Source: Massilia sp. H-1
Lineage (GTDB): Bacteria > Pseudomonadota > Gammaproteobacteria > Burkholderiales > Burkholderiaceae_D
Reading direction: 5' to 3'
DNA length: 64,000 nucleotides
Assembly (NCBI GenBank): GCA_024703915.1
Contig: CP087969.1
Coordinates: 2,170,001 to 2,234,000, forward strand
Shown: in pieces, positions 50,005 through 61,538 of the stretch
Position numbering within the stretch: position 1 is the first letter of the stretch
Layout: the number at the start of each line of letters is the position of its first letter
The notes under the pieces: generated by a model
Databases searched by the model: none
What the model saw: only the letters and a program-made list of their open reading frames with translations
What the model was told of the DNA's origin: nothing
Made by a program: the position numbers and the translations under genes

Positions 50005-51573
50005 CTACACCTGGAACCAGCGCATGTAGACCTCGAAGGCCAGCAAGGCCACGCCCGATGCGGCAACAAAATACACGAGGAAGGCCAGCATGCGGTTGGT
50101 GCGCTGCTGCTCGATCACGAGCAGTTTGACCAGTTCATCATTGTTCGAATGCGATTCCGAGGCATTCAGCAATACCCGGTGCACCAGGCGCGGCAGTTGC
50201 GGAATGATGTGGGTGAAGCGCGGCGCCTCGTCCTTGAGGCGTTCGATCATGCCGGGAATGCCGACCTGCTCGCCCATCCAGCGCTCGAGGTAAGGCTTGG
50301 CGGTTTTCCACAGATCGAGGTCGGGATCGAGCTGGCGGCCCAGGCCTTCGATGTTGAGCAGCGTCTTTTGCAGCAGCACCAGCTGCGGCTGGATCTCGAC
50401 ATTGAAACGGCGCGAGGTCTGGAACAGGCGCAGCAGGATCTGGCCGAAGGAAATGTCCTTGAGCGGCCGGTCGAAGATCGGTTCGCAGGTGGCGCGCACG
50501 GCCGACTCGAGCTCGTCGACGCGGGTGTCGCGCGGCGCCCAGCCGGACTCGATGTGCGCTTCGGCCACGCGCTTGTAGTCGCGGCGGAAGAAGGCCAGGA
50601 AGTTTTGCGACAGGTAATCCTTGTCGAAATCGTTGAGCGTGCCGACGATGCCGAAGTCGAGCGCGATGTAGCGGCCCATGGTTTCCGGCGCGACCGACAC
50701 CAGGATATTCCCTGGGTGCATATCAGCGTGGAAAAAGCCGTCACGAAATACTTGGGTGAAAAAAATTTCCACGCCATCGCTGGAGAGCTTCTTGAGGTCG
50801 ACCCCGGCCGCGGCCAGGCGGTCGATCTGCGACACGGGAATGCCGTGCATGCGCTCCATGACGATCACGCTGCTCGCGCAATAGTCCCAGTACATTTCCG
50901 GCACCATCAGGAGGTTCGATCCGGCAAAGTTGCGGCGCAGCTGGCTGGCGTTGGCCGCTTCGCGCATCAGATCGAGTTCATCGTGCAGGTATTTGTCGAA
51001 CTCGGCCACGACCTCTTTCGGCTTGAGGCGCTTGCTGTCGGCCCAGACGCGCCCGATCAGATCGGCGGCAATGTGCATCAGCGCCACGTCCTCGTCGATC
51101 GATTTCTTCATGCCCGGGCGCAGCACCTTGACCGCCACTTCCTTGCCATCCTTGAGCGTGGCGAAGTGGACTTGCGCGATCGATGCGGACGCGACCGGCG
51201 TGCGTTCGAAGGTGGCGAACAATTGATCGGGGTGGGCGCGCAGGGATTTGGTGATCTGGGCGATCGCCAGTTCCGAGCTGAACGGCGGCACGCGGTCTTG
51301 CAGGCGCGCCAGTTCATCGGCGATATCGGGCGGCATCAGGTCGCGTCGGGTGGACAGCACCTGGCCGAACTTGACGAAGATCGGGCCCAGCTCTTCGAGC
51401 GCCATGCGCAGGCGTTCGCCGCGCGGCGCGGAAATGTCGCGCCAGAAAATGACGGTGTCGATCAGCTTGGCCGTGCGCGGCACCTTGAGGCTGGAAATGG
51501 CAATCTCGTCGAGCCCATACTTGACGGCGACGCGAATGATTTTAAACAGGCGCTGAAATTTCAATATCATCAA
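50005..51573 (-). CDS. ubiB: Ubiquinone biosynthesis protein UbiB
   Basis: Intact, 522 residues. ADCK-type kinase-like motifs: [37 protein letters not shown] (KxGQ), [42 protein letters not shown] and [12 protein letters not shown]. Two C-terminal membrane helices: [23 protein letters not shown]. Required for aerobic coenzyme Q synthesis. The start overlaps the ubiJ stop (ATGA). Confidence 0.97.
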   Translation of the reverse strand: MMILKFQRLFKIIRVAVKYGLDEIAISSLKVPRTAKLIDTVIFWRDISAPRGERLRMALEELGPIFVKFGQVLSTRRDLMPPDIADELARLQDRVPPFSSELAIAQITKSLRAHPDQLFATFERTPVASASIAQVHFATLKDGKEVAVKVLRPGMKKSIDEDVALMHIAADLIGRVWADSKRLKPKEVVAEFDKYLHDELDLMREAANASQLRRNFAGSNLLMVPEMYWDYCASSVIVMERMHGIPVSQIDRLAAAGVDLKKLSSDGVEIFFTQVFRDGFFHADMHPGNILVSVAPETMGRYIALDFGIVGTLNDFDKDYLSQNFLAFFRRDYKRVAEAHIESGWAPRDTRVDELESAVRATCEPIFDRPLKDISFGQILLRLFQTSRRFNVEIQPQLVLLQKTLLNIEGLGRQLDPDLDLWKTAKPYLERWMGEQVGIPGMIERLKDEAPRFTHIIPQLPRLVHRVLLNASESHSNNDELVKLLVIEQQRTNRMLAFLVYFVAASGVALLAFEVYMRWFQV

Positions 51574-52216
51574 AGATCCAAATCTTGTTGCCCGGCGTTG
51601 CGGGGAGTCGTGTCGGGCCTGGCGCCAAGCGGCGCCTGCTTGACTGCCAGTGCCGCTTCCAGTTTCGCGATCCGCTTGGCGGCGCGTTCGACGTCGTCGC
51701 GCAGGCGGCTCACTTCACTGGCAAAGTCTTCCACCACCACCGGGCGGATCAGCAGCGGCTTTTCTTCGAGAAAATATTCGGCCACGTTTTCCGCGACCTT
51801 TTGCTGGCCCGCCATGGCGGCGCCGAACACCGACCTGGCGCCGTCGACCAGGCGGGTGGCCGCGATCGGGCCCATGAAGCGCTCGAGGTCGTGCTCGGCT
51901 TCCCAGCGCAGCCCCTTGCTCAGCTGGGAAATCGTGTTGGCGAATTCGGCGTCACCCTCGATCTTGACGTAGGAAAAGGCGCGCTCGCGGTTCTGGGCGA
52001 TCAGCGGCAGGTCGGCCAGCTTGACCCGGATCGTCACACTGGCCGCCTGGTCCGCATTGCCGGTCTCGACCATGCCGTCGGCGGTGACGCGCATGCGCAG
52101 GGCGATGCCGCTCGCGTCGATGCAGGCTTCCTTGCTTAAGCGTGCATGGCGAGCGCATCCCGCGCCCAGGCTTCCTGGGCCAGCAGATGGTTGATCGCGG
52201 CAACGGCGGGCGCCAT
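51570..52216 (-). CDS. ubiJ: Ubiquinone biosynthesis accessory factor UbiJ
   Basis: About 213 residues. The SCP2 lipid-binding domain is [88 protein letters not shown]. The coiled-coil end is [23 protein letters not shown]. The scar at 52134 becomes GCCGGC and gives [14 protein letters not shown], joining the N-terminal piece [22 protein letters not shown]. UbiJ binds ubiquinone intermediates in the Ubi complex. It lies between ubiE and ubiB. Confidence 0.9.
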
Positions 52217-52275
52217 CAACGCGGACTGGGGGTAAATGAGGTCGAAGGTGGCATTCTCGGGGCTAAATTCAAAGC

Positions 52276-52302
52276 AAAACCGCCCTGGAAGCGGGCGGTT
52301 TT
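52276..52302 (-). terminator. Hairpin terminator downstream of ubiE (possibly bidirectional)
   Basis: AAAACCGCCC (52276-52285) pairs with GGGCGGTTTT (52293-52302) around TGGAAGC. It is symmetric, with A and T tracts, so it could stop transcription in both directions. It lies 64 nt behind ubiE and before ubiJ. Confidence 0.8.
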
Positions 52303-52365
52303 GATCTTACCAGTTTGGCGCCTGTATTTCCGGTAACACAAGAAAATCAGAGGGTTATTTGCATC

Positions 52366-53100
52366 TTACATCTTGATGCCGGTGTGCAATGCCGCCACGC
52401 CAGCCGTCAGGTTGAAGTACTCGACCCGTTCCAGGCCTAAGCATCCTGCATCATCGTCTTGAGCGTTTCCTGGTCCGGGTGCATGCGGATCGATTCGGCC
52501 AGATAGCGGTAGCTGTCAGCGTCATGATCTTCTGGCCCAGCCATGGCAGCACCGAGAACGAATACACGTCGTACGGCTTTTGCAGCGGCGCGGCCACCTT
52601 GGAAAACTCGAGCACCAGCAACTTGCCGCCCGGCTTGAGCACGCGCCGCATTTCGGCCAGCGCCTGGTCCTTGTGGGTCATGTTGCGCAGGCCGAAGGCG
52701 ACGCTGACGCGGTCGAAGTAATTGTCCGGGAATGGCAGTTTTTCCGCGTCGCACAGCAAGGTTGGCGTGACCAGGCCCTTGTTGAGCAGACGGTCGCGGC
52801 CGACGCGCAGCATCGACTCGTTGATGTCGGTGAGCCACACTTCGCCCGTTTTGCTTAGGCCTGCTTGGCAAACGCCTTGGCCAGGTCGCCCGTGCCGCCC
52901 GCGATATCGAGCACCTTGAAGCCGGGGCGCACACCCGCGTTGGCAATGGTAAAGGTCTTCCACAGGCGGTGCAGGCCGCCGGACATCAGGTCGTTCATGA
53001 CGTCGTACTTGGAGGCGACCGAATGGAAAACCTTGGCGACTTCATGGACCTTGTCGTCTTCCGAAACCGTCTTGTAGCCGAAGTGGGTGCTGTTTGTCAT
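52366..53100 (-). CDS. ubiE: Ubiquinone/menaquinone methyltransferase UbiE
   Basis: About 243 residues: [48 protein letters not shown], the SAM loop [72 protein letters not shown] and the end [15 protein letters not shown]. The scars at 52853 and 52435 become GCCGGC (KQAGKTGEV and [15 protein letters not shown]). One more indel lies near 52520. Methylates the quinone ring. Confidence 0.96.
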
Positions 53101-53202
53101 AGTGGGGTGGGCCGGTTGAACTGCAAGCATTATACAAGCGCGCGCTTGGCAGGCGGACACAACAGTGCCATGATATGCGGCAGACCCGCCACGGAGCCAT
53201 TC

Positions 53203-54332
53203 ATGCCCGCTTACCGCGATCCCAAACGCACCACCTGGCTGCTCTCGCTGTTCGTCCCCGCCTCGCTCGTGCTCGGCCCCCTGCTCTATCTCTGGCATCA
53301 CGCGGCCTGGCGCCTGTGGATCCCGGTCGCCATCACCTATTTCCTCATTCCCCTGCTCGACGCCTGGGTCGGCGAGGACCGCAGCAATCCGCCCGAAGAC
53401 GCCGTGCTTAGGCTGCTGGAAGCGGACCATTACTACCGCTGGATCACGTACGCGCTGGTGCCGGTCATGTGGGTGTGCATCATCTTCGCGGCCTGGTTCG
53501 TGGCGACCCAGGCGGTGCCCGCGCACGGCATTCTGGCCGTGACCATCAGCACCGGGATGATGGGCGGATTCTGCATCAATGTCGGCCATGAGCTCGGGCA
53601 CAAGCGCACCTTCCTCGAACAGACGCTGGCCAAGCTGGTGCTGGCGCCCACGGCCTACGGACACTTTTACGTGGAACACAACCGCGGCCACCACCGCGAC
53701 GTGGCCACGCTTCTACCGATCCGGCTTCGTCCCGGATGGGCGAATCGATTTATGCGTTTGCCTGCCGCGAGCTGCCGGGCGCCTGGAAGCGTGCGTGGGG
53801 GCTGGAACGGCAGCGCCTGGGCGGCGCGCCGTGGCAATGGCGCAACGAGGTGCTGCAGCCGCTGGCGCTGACCGTGGTGCTGTGGACGGTGCTGGCGATC
53901 TGGCTGGGGCCGCGCGTCCTGCCTTTCATGATCGTGATGTCGTTCTGGGCCAATTTCCAGCTGACGCTGGCGAACTACATCGAACACTACGGGCTGCTGC
54001 GCCGCGTCGGCGAGAATGGCAAGCCGGAAGCCTGCCGTCCGCATCACTCGTGGAACAGCAATCACATGGTGACCAACTGGATGCTGTTTCACCTGCAGCG
54101 GCATTCCGACCACCATGCGCACGCCTCGCGCCGCTATCAAGCGCTGCGCAATTTCGCCGATGTGCCGACCCTGCCGAACGGTTACTTCGGGATGTTCTTG
54201 CTGGCGTATTTTCCGCCGCTGTTTTTCAGGGTGATGAATCCGCGCCTGCTGGCAGCGGTGGGAAGCGATCCGGAACGGATCAACTTCCAGCCATCAAAAC
54301 GCGAGCGACTGATACAACAGTACGCGTTATGA
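53203..54332 (+). CDS. alkB: Alkane 1-monooxygenase (AlkB-like)
   Basis: About 376 residues of membrane-bound non-heme di-iron hydroxylase. Histidine boxes are GHELGHKR (53588-53610), [12 protein letters not shown] (about 53674-53710) and [15 protein letters not shown] (about 54094-54138). Hydrophobic helices precede each box. Indels near 53710-53730 break the frame just after the second box. The CTTAGG at 53409 is in frame here and reads [10 protein letters not shown]. It oxidises medium- to long-chain alkanes to alcohols, whose acids could enter the beta-oxidation operon in this window. No rubredoxin gene lies near. Confidence 0.9.
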
Positions 54333-54349
54333 CACCGCAGCATGCGTAA

Positions 54350-54437
54350 TGACACGTCGCCCTCGCGAAGGCGGGGGCCCATAGCACGCCTCCGAATTCG
54401 GAAGCGTGCTATGGTTCCCCGCCTTCGCGAGGACGAT
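54350..54437. repeat. REP-like inverted repeat, copy B
   Basis: CCTCGCGAAGGCGGGG...CCATAGCACGC (from 54360) is an imperfect inverted repeat of GCGTGCTATGG...CCCCGCCTTCGCGAGG (to about 54433), around CTCCGAATTCGGAA. It lies between the convergent ends of alkB and DUF971. Related to the half element at 43700-43755. Confidence 0.75.
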
Positions 54438-54460
54438 GTAGGGGCGTCGGTTCGTGCGGC

Positions 54461-54877
54461 TTAGTGCTTGTGGCCGCAGCCCTTGGCTGCCGTAGGAACG
54501 CCCGGCAGCACCGCGCCCGGCTCGCGGCCGGTGTCGCCTTCAAAACCTGCAGCATGCAGGCGCGCCAGGTAATCCTTCCACAGGGTTTCCTGATCGTTCC
54601 CCAGTTTGTACAGGTAATCCCACGAGAACAAGCCCGTGTCATGCCCATCGGTGAACATCGGCTGGATCGCGTAATTGCCGACCGGGGCGACACCGCTGAT
54701 GCCGACCTCGCGCTTGCCCAGCTGGAGCACTTCCTGCCCCTGCCCGTGGCCGCGCACTTCGGCCGACGGCGAATACACGCGCAGCAGTTCGAACGGAATG
54801 GAAAACTCCTTGCCATCGTCAAAGGCGATGTCGAGGACGCGGGATTTCTGGTGAACGGTCAGTGCGGTCGGATTCAT
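54461..54877 (-). CDS. DUF971 (GBBH-like N-terminal domain) protein
   Basis: Intact, 138 residues: MNPTALTVHQKSRVLDIAFDDGKEFSIPFELLRVYSPSAEVRGHG, VGISGVAPVGNYAIQPMFTDGHDTGLFSWDYLYKLG. These are the DUF971 landmarks. It ends with a metal-binding-like GCGHKH. In betaproteobacteria it normally lies next to HIT and ubiE genes, as here. The start overlaps the HIT stop (ATGA). Confidence 0.92.
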   Translation of the reverse strand: MNPTALTVHQKSRVLDIAFDDGKEFSIPFELLRVYSPSAEVRGHGQGQEVLQLGKREVGISGVAPVGNYAIQPMFTDGHDTGLFSWDYLYKLGNDQETLWKDYLARLHAAGFEGDTGREPGAVLPGVPTAAKGCGHKH

Positions 54878-55309
54878 GCTTTACCCAGGCGCCGCACGAT
54901 GTCGGCGGCCAGTTTCGGCAGCAGCGCACGGCGCGCCGCCAGGATCGGTTCTTCGGTGGTGCGCACGGCAGCCGTCCACACCGGGTTCGGGAAGTGCGCG
55001 TCGTCGGCGAAGCGCGGGATCACGTGCCAGTGCAAATGCGGCACCACGTTGCCCAGGCTGGCCACGTTGACCTTCCCCGGCTTCATCACCTCGCGCAGTG
55101 CCAGCTCCACGTGCCAGACGACGTCGTTGAGCCGCATGCGGTCCCTTCGGCGCCAGGTCGCTCATTTCCTTGACGTGGTCATTCCAGATCACGCGGCAAA
55201 AACCCGGGTAAGCCGCATCGTCGACCATGATGACGGACAGCTTGTCGTCACGGTAGATGGGCGCGACCGCCAGATTGCACAGTTCACATTGCGGTGCCGC
55301 ACCACTCAT
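54874..55309 (-). CDS. HIT-family nucleotide hydrolase
   Basis: About 144 residues: CELCNLAVAPIYRDDKLSVIMVDDAAYPGFCRVIWNDHVKEMSDLAP, then MRLNDVVWHVELALREVMKPGKVNVASLGNVVPHLHWHVIPRFADDAHFPNPVW with the HLHWHVIPR triad. One indel near 55140. Acts on nucleotide phosphoramidates or dinucleotides. Coupled to DUF971. Confidence 0.93.
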
Positions 55310-58300
55310 ACCAATACCCTCTCGATACCACCGGCATTGGCGCGCGCCACGTACTCAGGCAGCCAGTTCTCGCCCAGCAGATGTTTGGCGATTTCGATGA
55401 CAATGTAGTCGGCCGTCGTGCCCGAATCATCGTTGTAGCAGCGACAGACCCTGCAGGCAGGACGGGCAGCTGGTGAGGATCTTGACCTCGCCGTCGAAAC
55501 CGTCTTCGCGCAGCTTGTCGGCGCCTTTGACCATCTCGCCTTCCTTGCGGTAGCGAACCTGGGTCGCGATGTCCGGACGCGACACGCCGAAGGTGCCGGA
55601 CTCGCCGCAGCAGCGGTCGTTCTTTTCGATCTTGACGTTGTCCACGGTCGATACCAGCGCATTGACGGTCTTGACCGAATCCTGCAGCTTCATCGGATTG
55701 TGGCAAGGCTCGTGGTACATGTAGCGGGTCCCGTTCACGCCTTGCAGCTTGACGTTCTTTTCGAGCAGATACTCGTGGATGTCCATGATGCGGCAGCCAG
55801 GGAAGATCTTGTCGAATTCATAGGTCGCCAGCTGGTCGTAGCAGGTGCCGCACGAAACCAGCACCGTCTTGATGTCGAGGTAATTGAGCGTGTTGGCCAT
55901 GCGGTGGAACAGCACGCGGTTATCGGTCATCATCTTGTCGGCCTTGTCGTACTGGTAGTAAGCGCCGCGCTGCGGATAACCGCAGCACAGGTAACCCGGC
56001 GGCAGCACGGTTTGCACGCCCACTTCCCACAGCATCGCCTGGGTCGCCAGGCCAACCTGCGAGAATAATCGCTCCGAGCCGCAGCCAGGGAAGTAGAACA
56101 CCGCTTCCGTATCGGCCGTCGTCACCTTCGGATTGCGGATGATCGGAATGATCTTGTCGTCTTCGATGTCGAGCAGCGCGCGGTCTTCTTGGGCAGGTTC
56201 CCCGGCATCTTCTTGTTGATGAAGTGGATCACCTGTTCGCGCACCGGCGGCTTGCCGGTGGTCGGCAGCGGCGCCTTGGTCTGCTTCTTGGCGAATTTGC
56301 GCAGAACGCGGTTGCCCAGACGCTGCGCCTTGTACGACCACTCGATCATCACCTTGCGCGTAGCGTTGATGGTGGTCGGATCGGTCGCGTTCAGGAAGAA
56401 CATGCTTAAGCCGCGGTGGACGGGTTGAAGCTCTTCTTGTTCATCTTGCGCAGCAAGTTACGCATGTTCATCGACACGTCGCCGAAGTCGATATTGACCG
56501 GGCAAGGCGTGACGCACTTGTGGCATACCGTGCAGTGGTCGGCCACGTCTTCGAATTCTTCCCAGTGCTTGATCGAGACGCCGCGCCGGGTCTGCTCTTC
56601 GTACAGGAAGGCTTCGATCAGCGAGGACGTCGCGAGGATCTTGTCGCGCGGCGAATACAGCAGGTTCGCGCGCGGCACGTGGGTGGTGCACACCGGTTTG
56701 CATTTACCGCAGCGCAGGCAATCCTTGACGCTGTTGGCGATCTCGCCAATATCGCTCTGCTGCATGATCAGCGATTCGTGGCCCATCAGGCCGAACGACG
56801 GCGTGTAGGCGTTGCGCAGGTCGGCGCCAAATTCCGGCAGATTGAGCAGCTTGCCCTTGTTGAAGCGGCCTTCCGGATCGATGCGCAGCTTGTAGTCGCG
56901 GAAGTCGCCGATCTCTTCTTCGGTCAGGAATTCCAGCTTGGTGATGCCGATCCCGTGTTCGCCGGAGATCACGCCGTCCAGCGAACGGGCCAGCTTCATG
57001 ATGCGGCCGACGGCGCCATGCGCGTCCTGCAGCATCGCGTAGTCGTCCGAATTGACCGGCAAGTTGGTGTGCACATTGCCGTCAGCCGTGCGTGCATGTG
57101 CAGCGCCACGAACACGCGCGAACGCAAGATGCGCTGGTGGTGCGCGGTGCACTCGTCGAGAATGAGCTTGAAGGCGGCGCCGTTGAAGATCTGGCGCATC
57201 TGGGCCCGGATCTCCTGCTTCCACGATACGCGCACGGTGCGGTCCTGCACCACGTCGAACAGCGTGGCGCCGGGCTGCTGTTCCAGGCGCGCGTCGAACA
57301 CGACCGCCAGGCGTTCCATGCCCAGACCATACAGCGTCTCGCGCGATTCATCGAGGCGGCGGTCCAGATTGGCCAGCAAATAGGTCCAGCGCGCGGCGTG
57401 GCGTTCAGAACATCGAGCGCCTGCAGGTACGCGGTCGCCCAGCATTTCTTCGGAGCCGATCGATTCGCCGGAGGCGTCGTCGCTCTTGCCCACCGGGAGA
57501 TGGCTCTAAGCATCGAAGAAGGCGATCAGGTCGTCCGCCAGCTGCAGCTTGTTCTTGATCGACAGCTCGATGTTGATGCGCTCGATGCCGTCGGTGTACT
57601 CGCCCATGCGGTTCAGTGGAATGACGACGTCTTCATTGATCTTGAAGGCGTTGGTGTGCTTGGCGATGGCGGCGGTCCGGGCGCGGTCGAGCCAGAACTT
57701 CTTGCGCGCTTCCGGGCTGACGGCGACGAAGCCCTCGCCCACGCGCTATTCGCAATGCGCACCACTTCGGACGCGGCCTGGGCGACGGCATTCTCGTCGT
57801 CGCCGACGATGTCGCCGAACAGCGCCATTTTCGGCAGCACGCCGCGCTTGGATTTGGTGGCATAGCCGACCGCACGCAGATAGCGTTCATCGAGGTGTTC
57901 CAGACCCGCCAGGCGGATCGTGGAAAACGCCGGACCGCCCTTGGCTAAAGCAAGCCGTCCAGGTAGTCCTTGATTTCGACGATCGACGGAATCGCGTCGC
58001 GCGCCTGGCCGAAGAACTCCAGGCAGACGGTGCGCGCGTAGGTGGCAGCAGCTTGTGCAGGATCCAGCGCGCCGACGTGATCAGGCCGTCGCAGCCCTCT
58101 TTTGAATGCCCGGCAGACCGGCCAGGAATTTGTCGGTGACGTCCTTGCCCAGACCTTCCTTGCAGGAAGCGGCGGCCTAAGCAATTTCCAGCATCTCGGT
58201 CTTGAACGGCGCGCCCTTCGATTCGCCGCGCGCATTCGGATGCGTCCATTCGAGCTTGAACTTGGCTACTGGCGCATCGTGGATCTTGGACAGATTGTGT

Positions 58301-59340
58301 TCGAGGCGGGTCACTTCCAGCCAGTCGCCGTTCGGGGTCGACCATCTTCCAGGAAGCGAGGTTGTCGAGCGCGGTGCCCCACAGGACCGCCTTTTCCCGC
58401 CCGCGTTCATGGCGATATTGCCGCCGATGCAGGACGCCTCGGCGGAGGTCGGGTCGACCGCGAACACGAAGCCAAGCCTTGTCGGCGGCGTCGGACACGC
58501 GCTTGGTGACCACGCTTATGGCGCCCGAGTAGATGGTCGCGTATTCGCGGTCCACGCCGGGCAGCATCGTCATTTCGACGGCGCCGAGGTCGATCAGTTT
58601 TTCGGTGTTGATCACGGCCGACATCGGCGTGAGCGGAATCGCGCCGCCGGTGTAACCGGTGCCGCCGCCGCGCGGAATGATGGTCAGCCCCAGTTCGATA
58701 CAGCCTTTGACGAGACCGGCCATTTCATCTTCGGTGTCGGGCGTGAGGACCACGAACGGATACTCCACGCGCCAGTCGGTCGCGTCGGTTACGTGGGCCA
58801 CGCGCTTCATGCCGTCGAAGCAGATATTGTGTTTTTCCGTGTAGCGGCCAAGGACCTTGGTGGCGCGCTTGCGCAAGTCCCAGGTGGCGCGGAATTCGGC
58901 GCCGAAATCTTCGACCGCCTTGCTGGCCGCCTTGAGCAGTTTTTCCACGTTCGCGCTGCGGGCGCGGGGCGGCGTCGTCTTCCTCAGCCGCGTCGACCGT
59001 CTGGCGGCGCTTGTCGACTTCTGCCAGCCGGTGGTGCAGCGCGTCGATCAGTTCCTGGCGCCGCTTGGGGTTGTCCAGCATGTCGTCTTGCAGGTAGGGG
59101 TTGCGGCGCACCACCCAGATATCGCCCAGCACTTCATACAGCATGCGGGCTGAACGCCTGGTCTGACGCGCACCGCGCAATTCGTCGAGCAATGCCCATG
59201 ATTCTTCGCCCAGCAGCCGGATCACGATTTCGCGGTCCGAGAATGAGGTGTAGTTATATGGAATTTCAGCGCAGGCGCGTTGCTGCGTGGCCGTTCGGCG
59301 TTTCCACGAGCAAGGCGGTGATTTGTGCTGGGGCGTTCAT
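55306..59340 (-). CDS. Large FAD-linked oxidase / Fe-S oxidoreductase (DUF3683 type)
   Basis: About 1,345 residues. Order of domains: DUF3683 ([27 protein letters not shown]), FAD-binding ([47 protein letters not shown]), FAD-oxidase C-terminal region ([21 protein letters not shown]), two 4Fe-4S clusters ([11 protein letters not shown] and [13 protein letters not shown]), and cysteine-rich CCG domains ([40 protein letters not shown]). It resembles D-lactate or glycolate dehydrogenases with GlpC-like tail. Broken about fifteen times, with scars at 58177, 57947 and elsewhere. Gene length equals that of intact family members. Confidence 0.9.
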
Positions 59341-59558
59341 GTATGCGTTTCGACCGGTTTGACTGACCCTAAGGAAGGCCATTCTAGCGTATTGCGGTGC
59401 ACCACGCAGGGGAAGGCCAGGGTTTTCAACTCTGACGGGGCCGAATTTTATTGTGGAATGATTGGCGAAATGCCGATTTCACCAAATTAATTTTACAAAC
59501 TAACGGGTCATGGCATGGATAAAACGACGATATAGCCGCAGGGCAAACAATATGAACG

Positions 59559-60315
59559 CTATGCCTGCATACGCGCAGCAGCAGCGTCAATGTAGCGTTC
59601 ACTGACCGGCACCCGGGCCCCGCAGCGCAAATGCAGGCGGTAAGTTTCGTCGGCGATCGCTTCGAGCGTGGAGAATTGCTCGACACGCACGATGGCGCCC
59701 CGGTGCACCTGCATGAACGCGGCCGGATCGAGCCGCTGCGCCAGTTTGCCGATCGGCGCGCGGTGCATCAGGCGGCGCGGCCCCAGGTGCAGCTGAACGT
59801 AGTTGCCGCATGCTTCGATCCACTGCACGTCGGCCAGCTGCACGCAGTCCACCCGCCCCACCGACTTGACGCTGAGCTGCTGCAGGTACTGGCCCTGGTC
59901 GGCCACGTAGCCGCGCACGGCGCGCCCGTAGGCGGCGCGCTGGCGCTGGTCCAGCATGGCGGCCGCGCGCGACCGACCGTCCGCCAGGCGCGCATCGTTG
60001 ACGGGCTTGAGCAGGTAGTCGAGCGCATGCACTTCGAAGGCGTCCACCCCGAAGGCGCTGTGCGCGGTCACAAAAATGATCAGCGGCGGATTGGGCAGCG
60101 CAGCCAGGCTTAGCCGCCAGCACCAGCCCGGATTCGCCCGGCATCTGGATGTCGAGGAAAACCACGTCGGCTTCCTGGGTGGCCAGCACGGCGCGCGCTG
60201 CGGACGCGCTGGCGCATTCGGCCACCACCTGCCAGCCGGGATACTCGGCCAGCGCGCAGCGCAGGTTGACCCGGCCCGGCTCCTCGTCGTCGACGATCAG
60301 GGCGCGGATCGTCAT
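59559..60315 (-). CDS. LytTR-family response regulator
   Basis: About 250 residues. Receiver domain: MTIRALIVDDEEPGRVNLRCALAEYPGWQVV, DVVFLDIQMPGESGLVLA (phospho-Asp), IIFVTAHSAFGVDAFEVHALDYLLKPV. LytTR DNA-binding domain: VDCVQLADVQWIEACGNYVQLHLG and DPAAFMQVHRGAIVRVEQFSTLEA. A scar at 60112 breaks the receiver. The start overlaps the kinase stop (ATGA). Confidence 0.93.
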
Positions 60316-61374
60316 GCGGCCAGCGCGTGGCGGGGCATGCTGATGCCGACCATGAAGCGGCCATCTTCGACGCCCGCGCTGAGCGTGGCGGCATCGCCAT
60401 AGGCCAGATGCAGGCGCGCGCGAATGGCGCAAACCAAGGCCGAGTCCCGGATTGGGGGCGCTGCTTAAGCTGACCGGGTTCGACACGTGGATCGTCAGGC
60501 GCTCCTCGTCGCCGCCGAAGGCGAGCCGGATGTCGCTGGGCTGGTCATGGCAGTCGAGGTCGTGGCGCAGCGCGTTCTCGATCAGCGGCTGCAGCAGCAG
60601 CGGCGGAATCTGGCCATCGCAAGCGCCTTCGATGCCGACCTGCAGGCGCTCGCCGTAGCGCAGCTTTTGCAGGGCCAGGTAGTCGTCGACGAAGCGGCAT
60701 TCGTCGGCCAGGCTCACATGATCGCGCTCGCTGGCCTGCAGGGCGTAGCGCAGCAGATCGCTCAGATGGCTGATGCTTAGGCCAGCGCCAGCTTGCCGTC
60801 GCTCGAACGCACCAGCGCGCTGATCGCGTTGAGCGCGTTGAACAGGAAATGGGGATTCAGCTGCCCGCGCAAGGCCAGGATGCGCTGCTGTTCCAGCTCC
60901 AGGCGCAGGCCGAGATTCTCGGTCTGGGCGCGCAGCCAGGCTTTTCGCGCGCGGCTGTGGCGCGCATTGCACACGCCCACCACGGTGACGAACGCAAACG
61001 TCGTCCACGCGTATTCGAGGAACCAGTTAAAGCCGCTCGCCTGCGTGATCGAGCGGCCTTCGAGCGCTTCACGTACAGCATTTCGAGCGGCAGAAAAACG
61101 GCAATCGCCGCAACGTAGCGCAGCGCCAGCGGGCGCCAGCCGGACAGCAGCAGCTGGCTGCCGCAAGAACCAGGCGTACACCACGCAGCTGAACACCATC
61201 TCCAGCACATGCGCGCGCCACCAGCGCCACAGCATGTCGCCATAGCTGATCGGATTGGGACGCTGGAAGCGCATCGGCGTAGTTGCCGAGCGCGCCGATC
61301 GCGCACAGCACCGTCCAGACCAGGACGATGACGAGGACCGGGCGCAGCGCGTTCTTGAGTTCTTTGGTGTTCAT
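60312..61374 (-). CDS. LytS-like sensor histidine kinase
   Basis: About 350 residues with a membrane N-terminus (ALRPVLVIVLVWTVLCAIGALGNY and further hydrophobic segments to 61000). The phospho-His helix is QQRILALRGQLNPHFLFNALNAISALVRSSDGKLALA; then ISHLSDLLRYALQASERDHVSLADECRFVDDYLALQKLRYGERLQV, and the ATP site LLLQPLIENALRH and NPGLGLGL. Scars at 60776 and 60470 and indels at 61270 and 61160 break it. Partner of the LytTR regulator; the signal is unknown. Confidence 0.9.
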
Positions 61375-61538
61375 TGGGGAGCGAGAGGCCTCCAGCGCGA
61401 ATGGCCCGTTCCGGCGCCTCGCCGAGGACTCGTCACCGGGTTCCGGGGATTCGTCACATGCGCTCCCGCCGGGCCGCGCGGCGCGCGAAAATTGCGGTCC
61501 GCGCCCAGTGCGTAACACCTTCAATGCGACCGCCCCAC

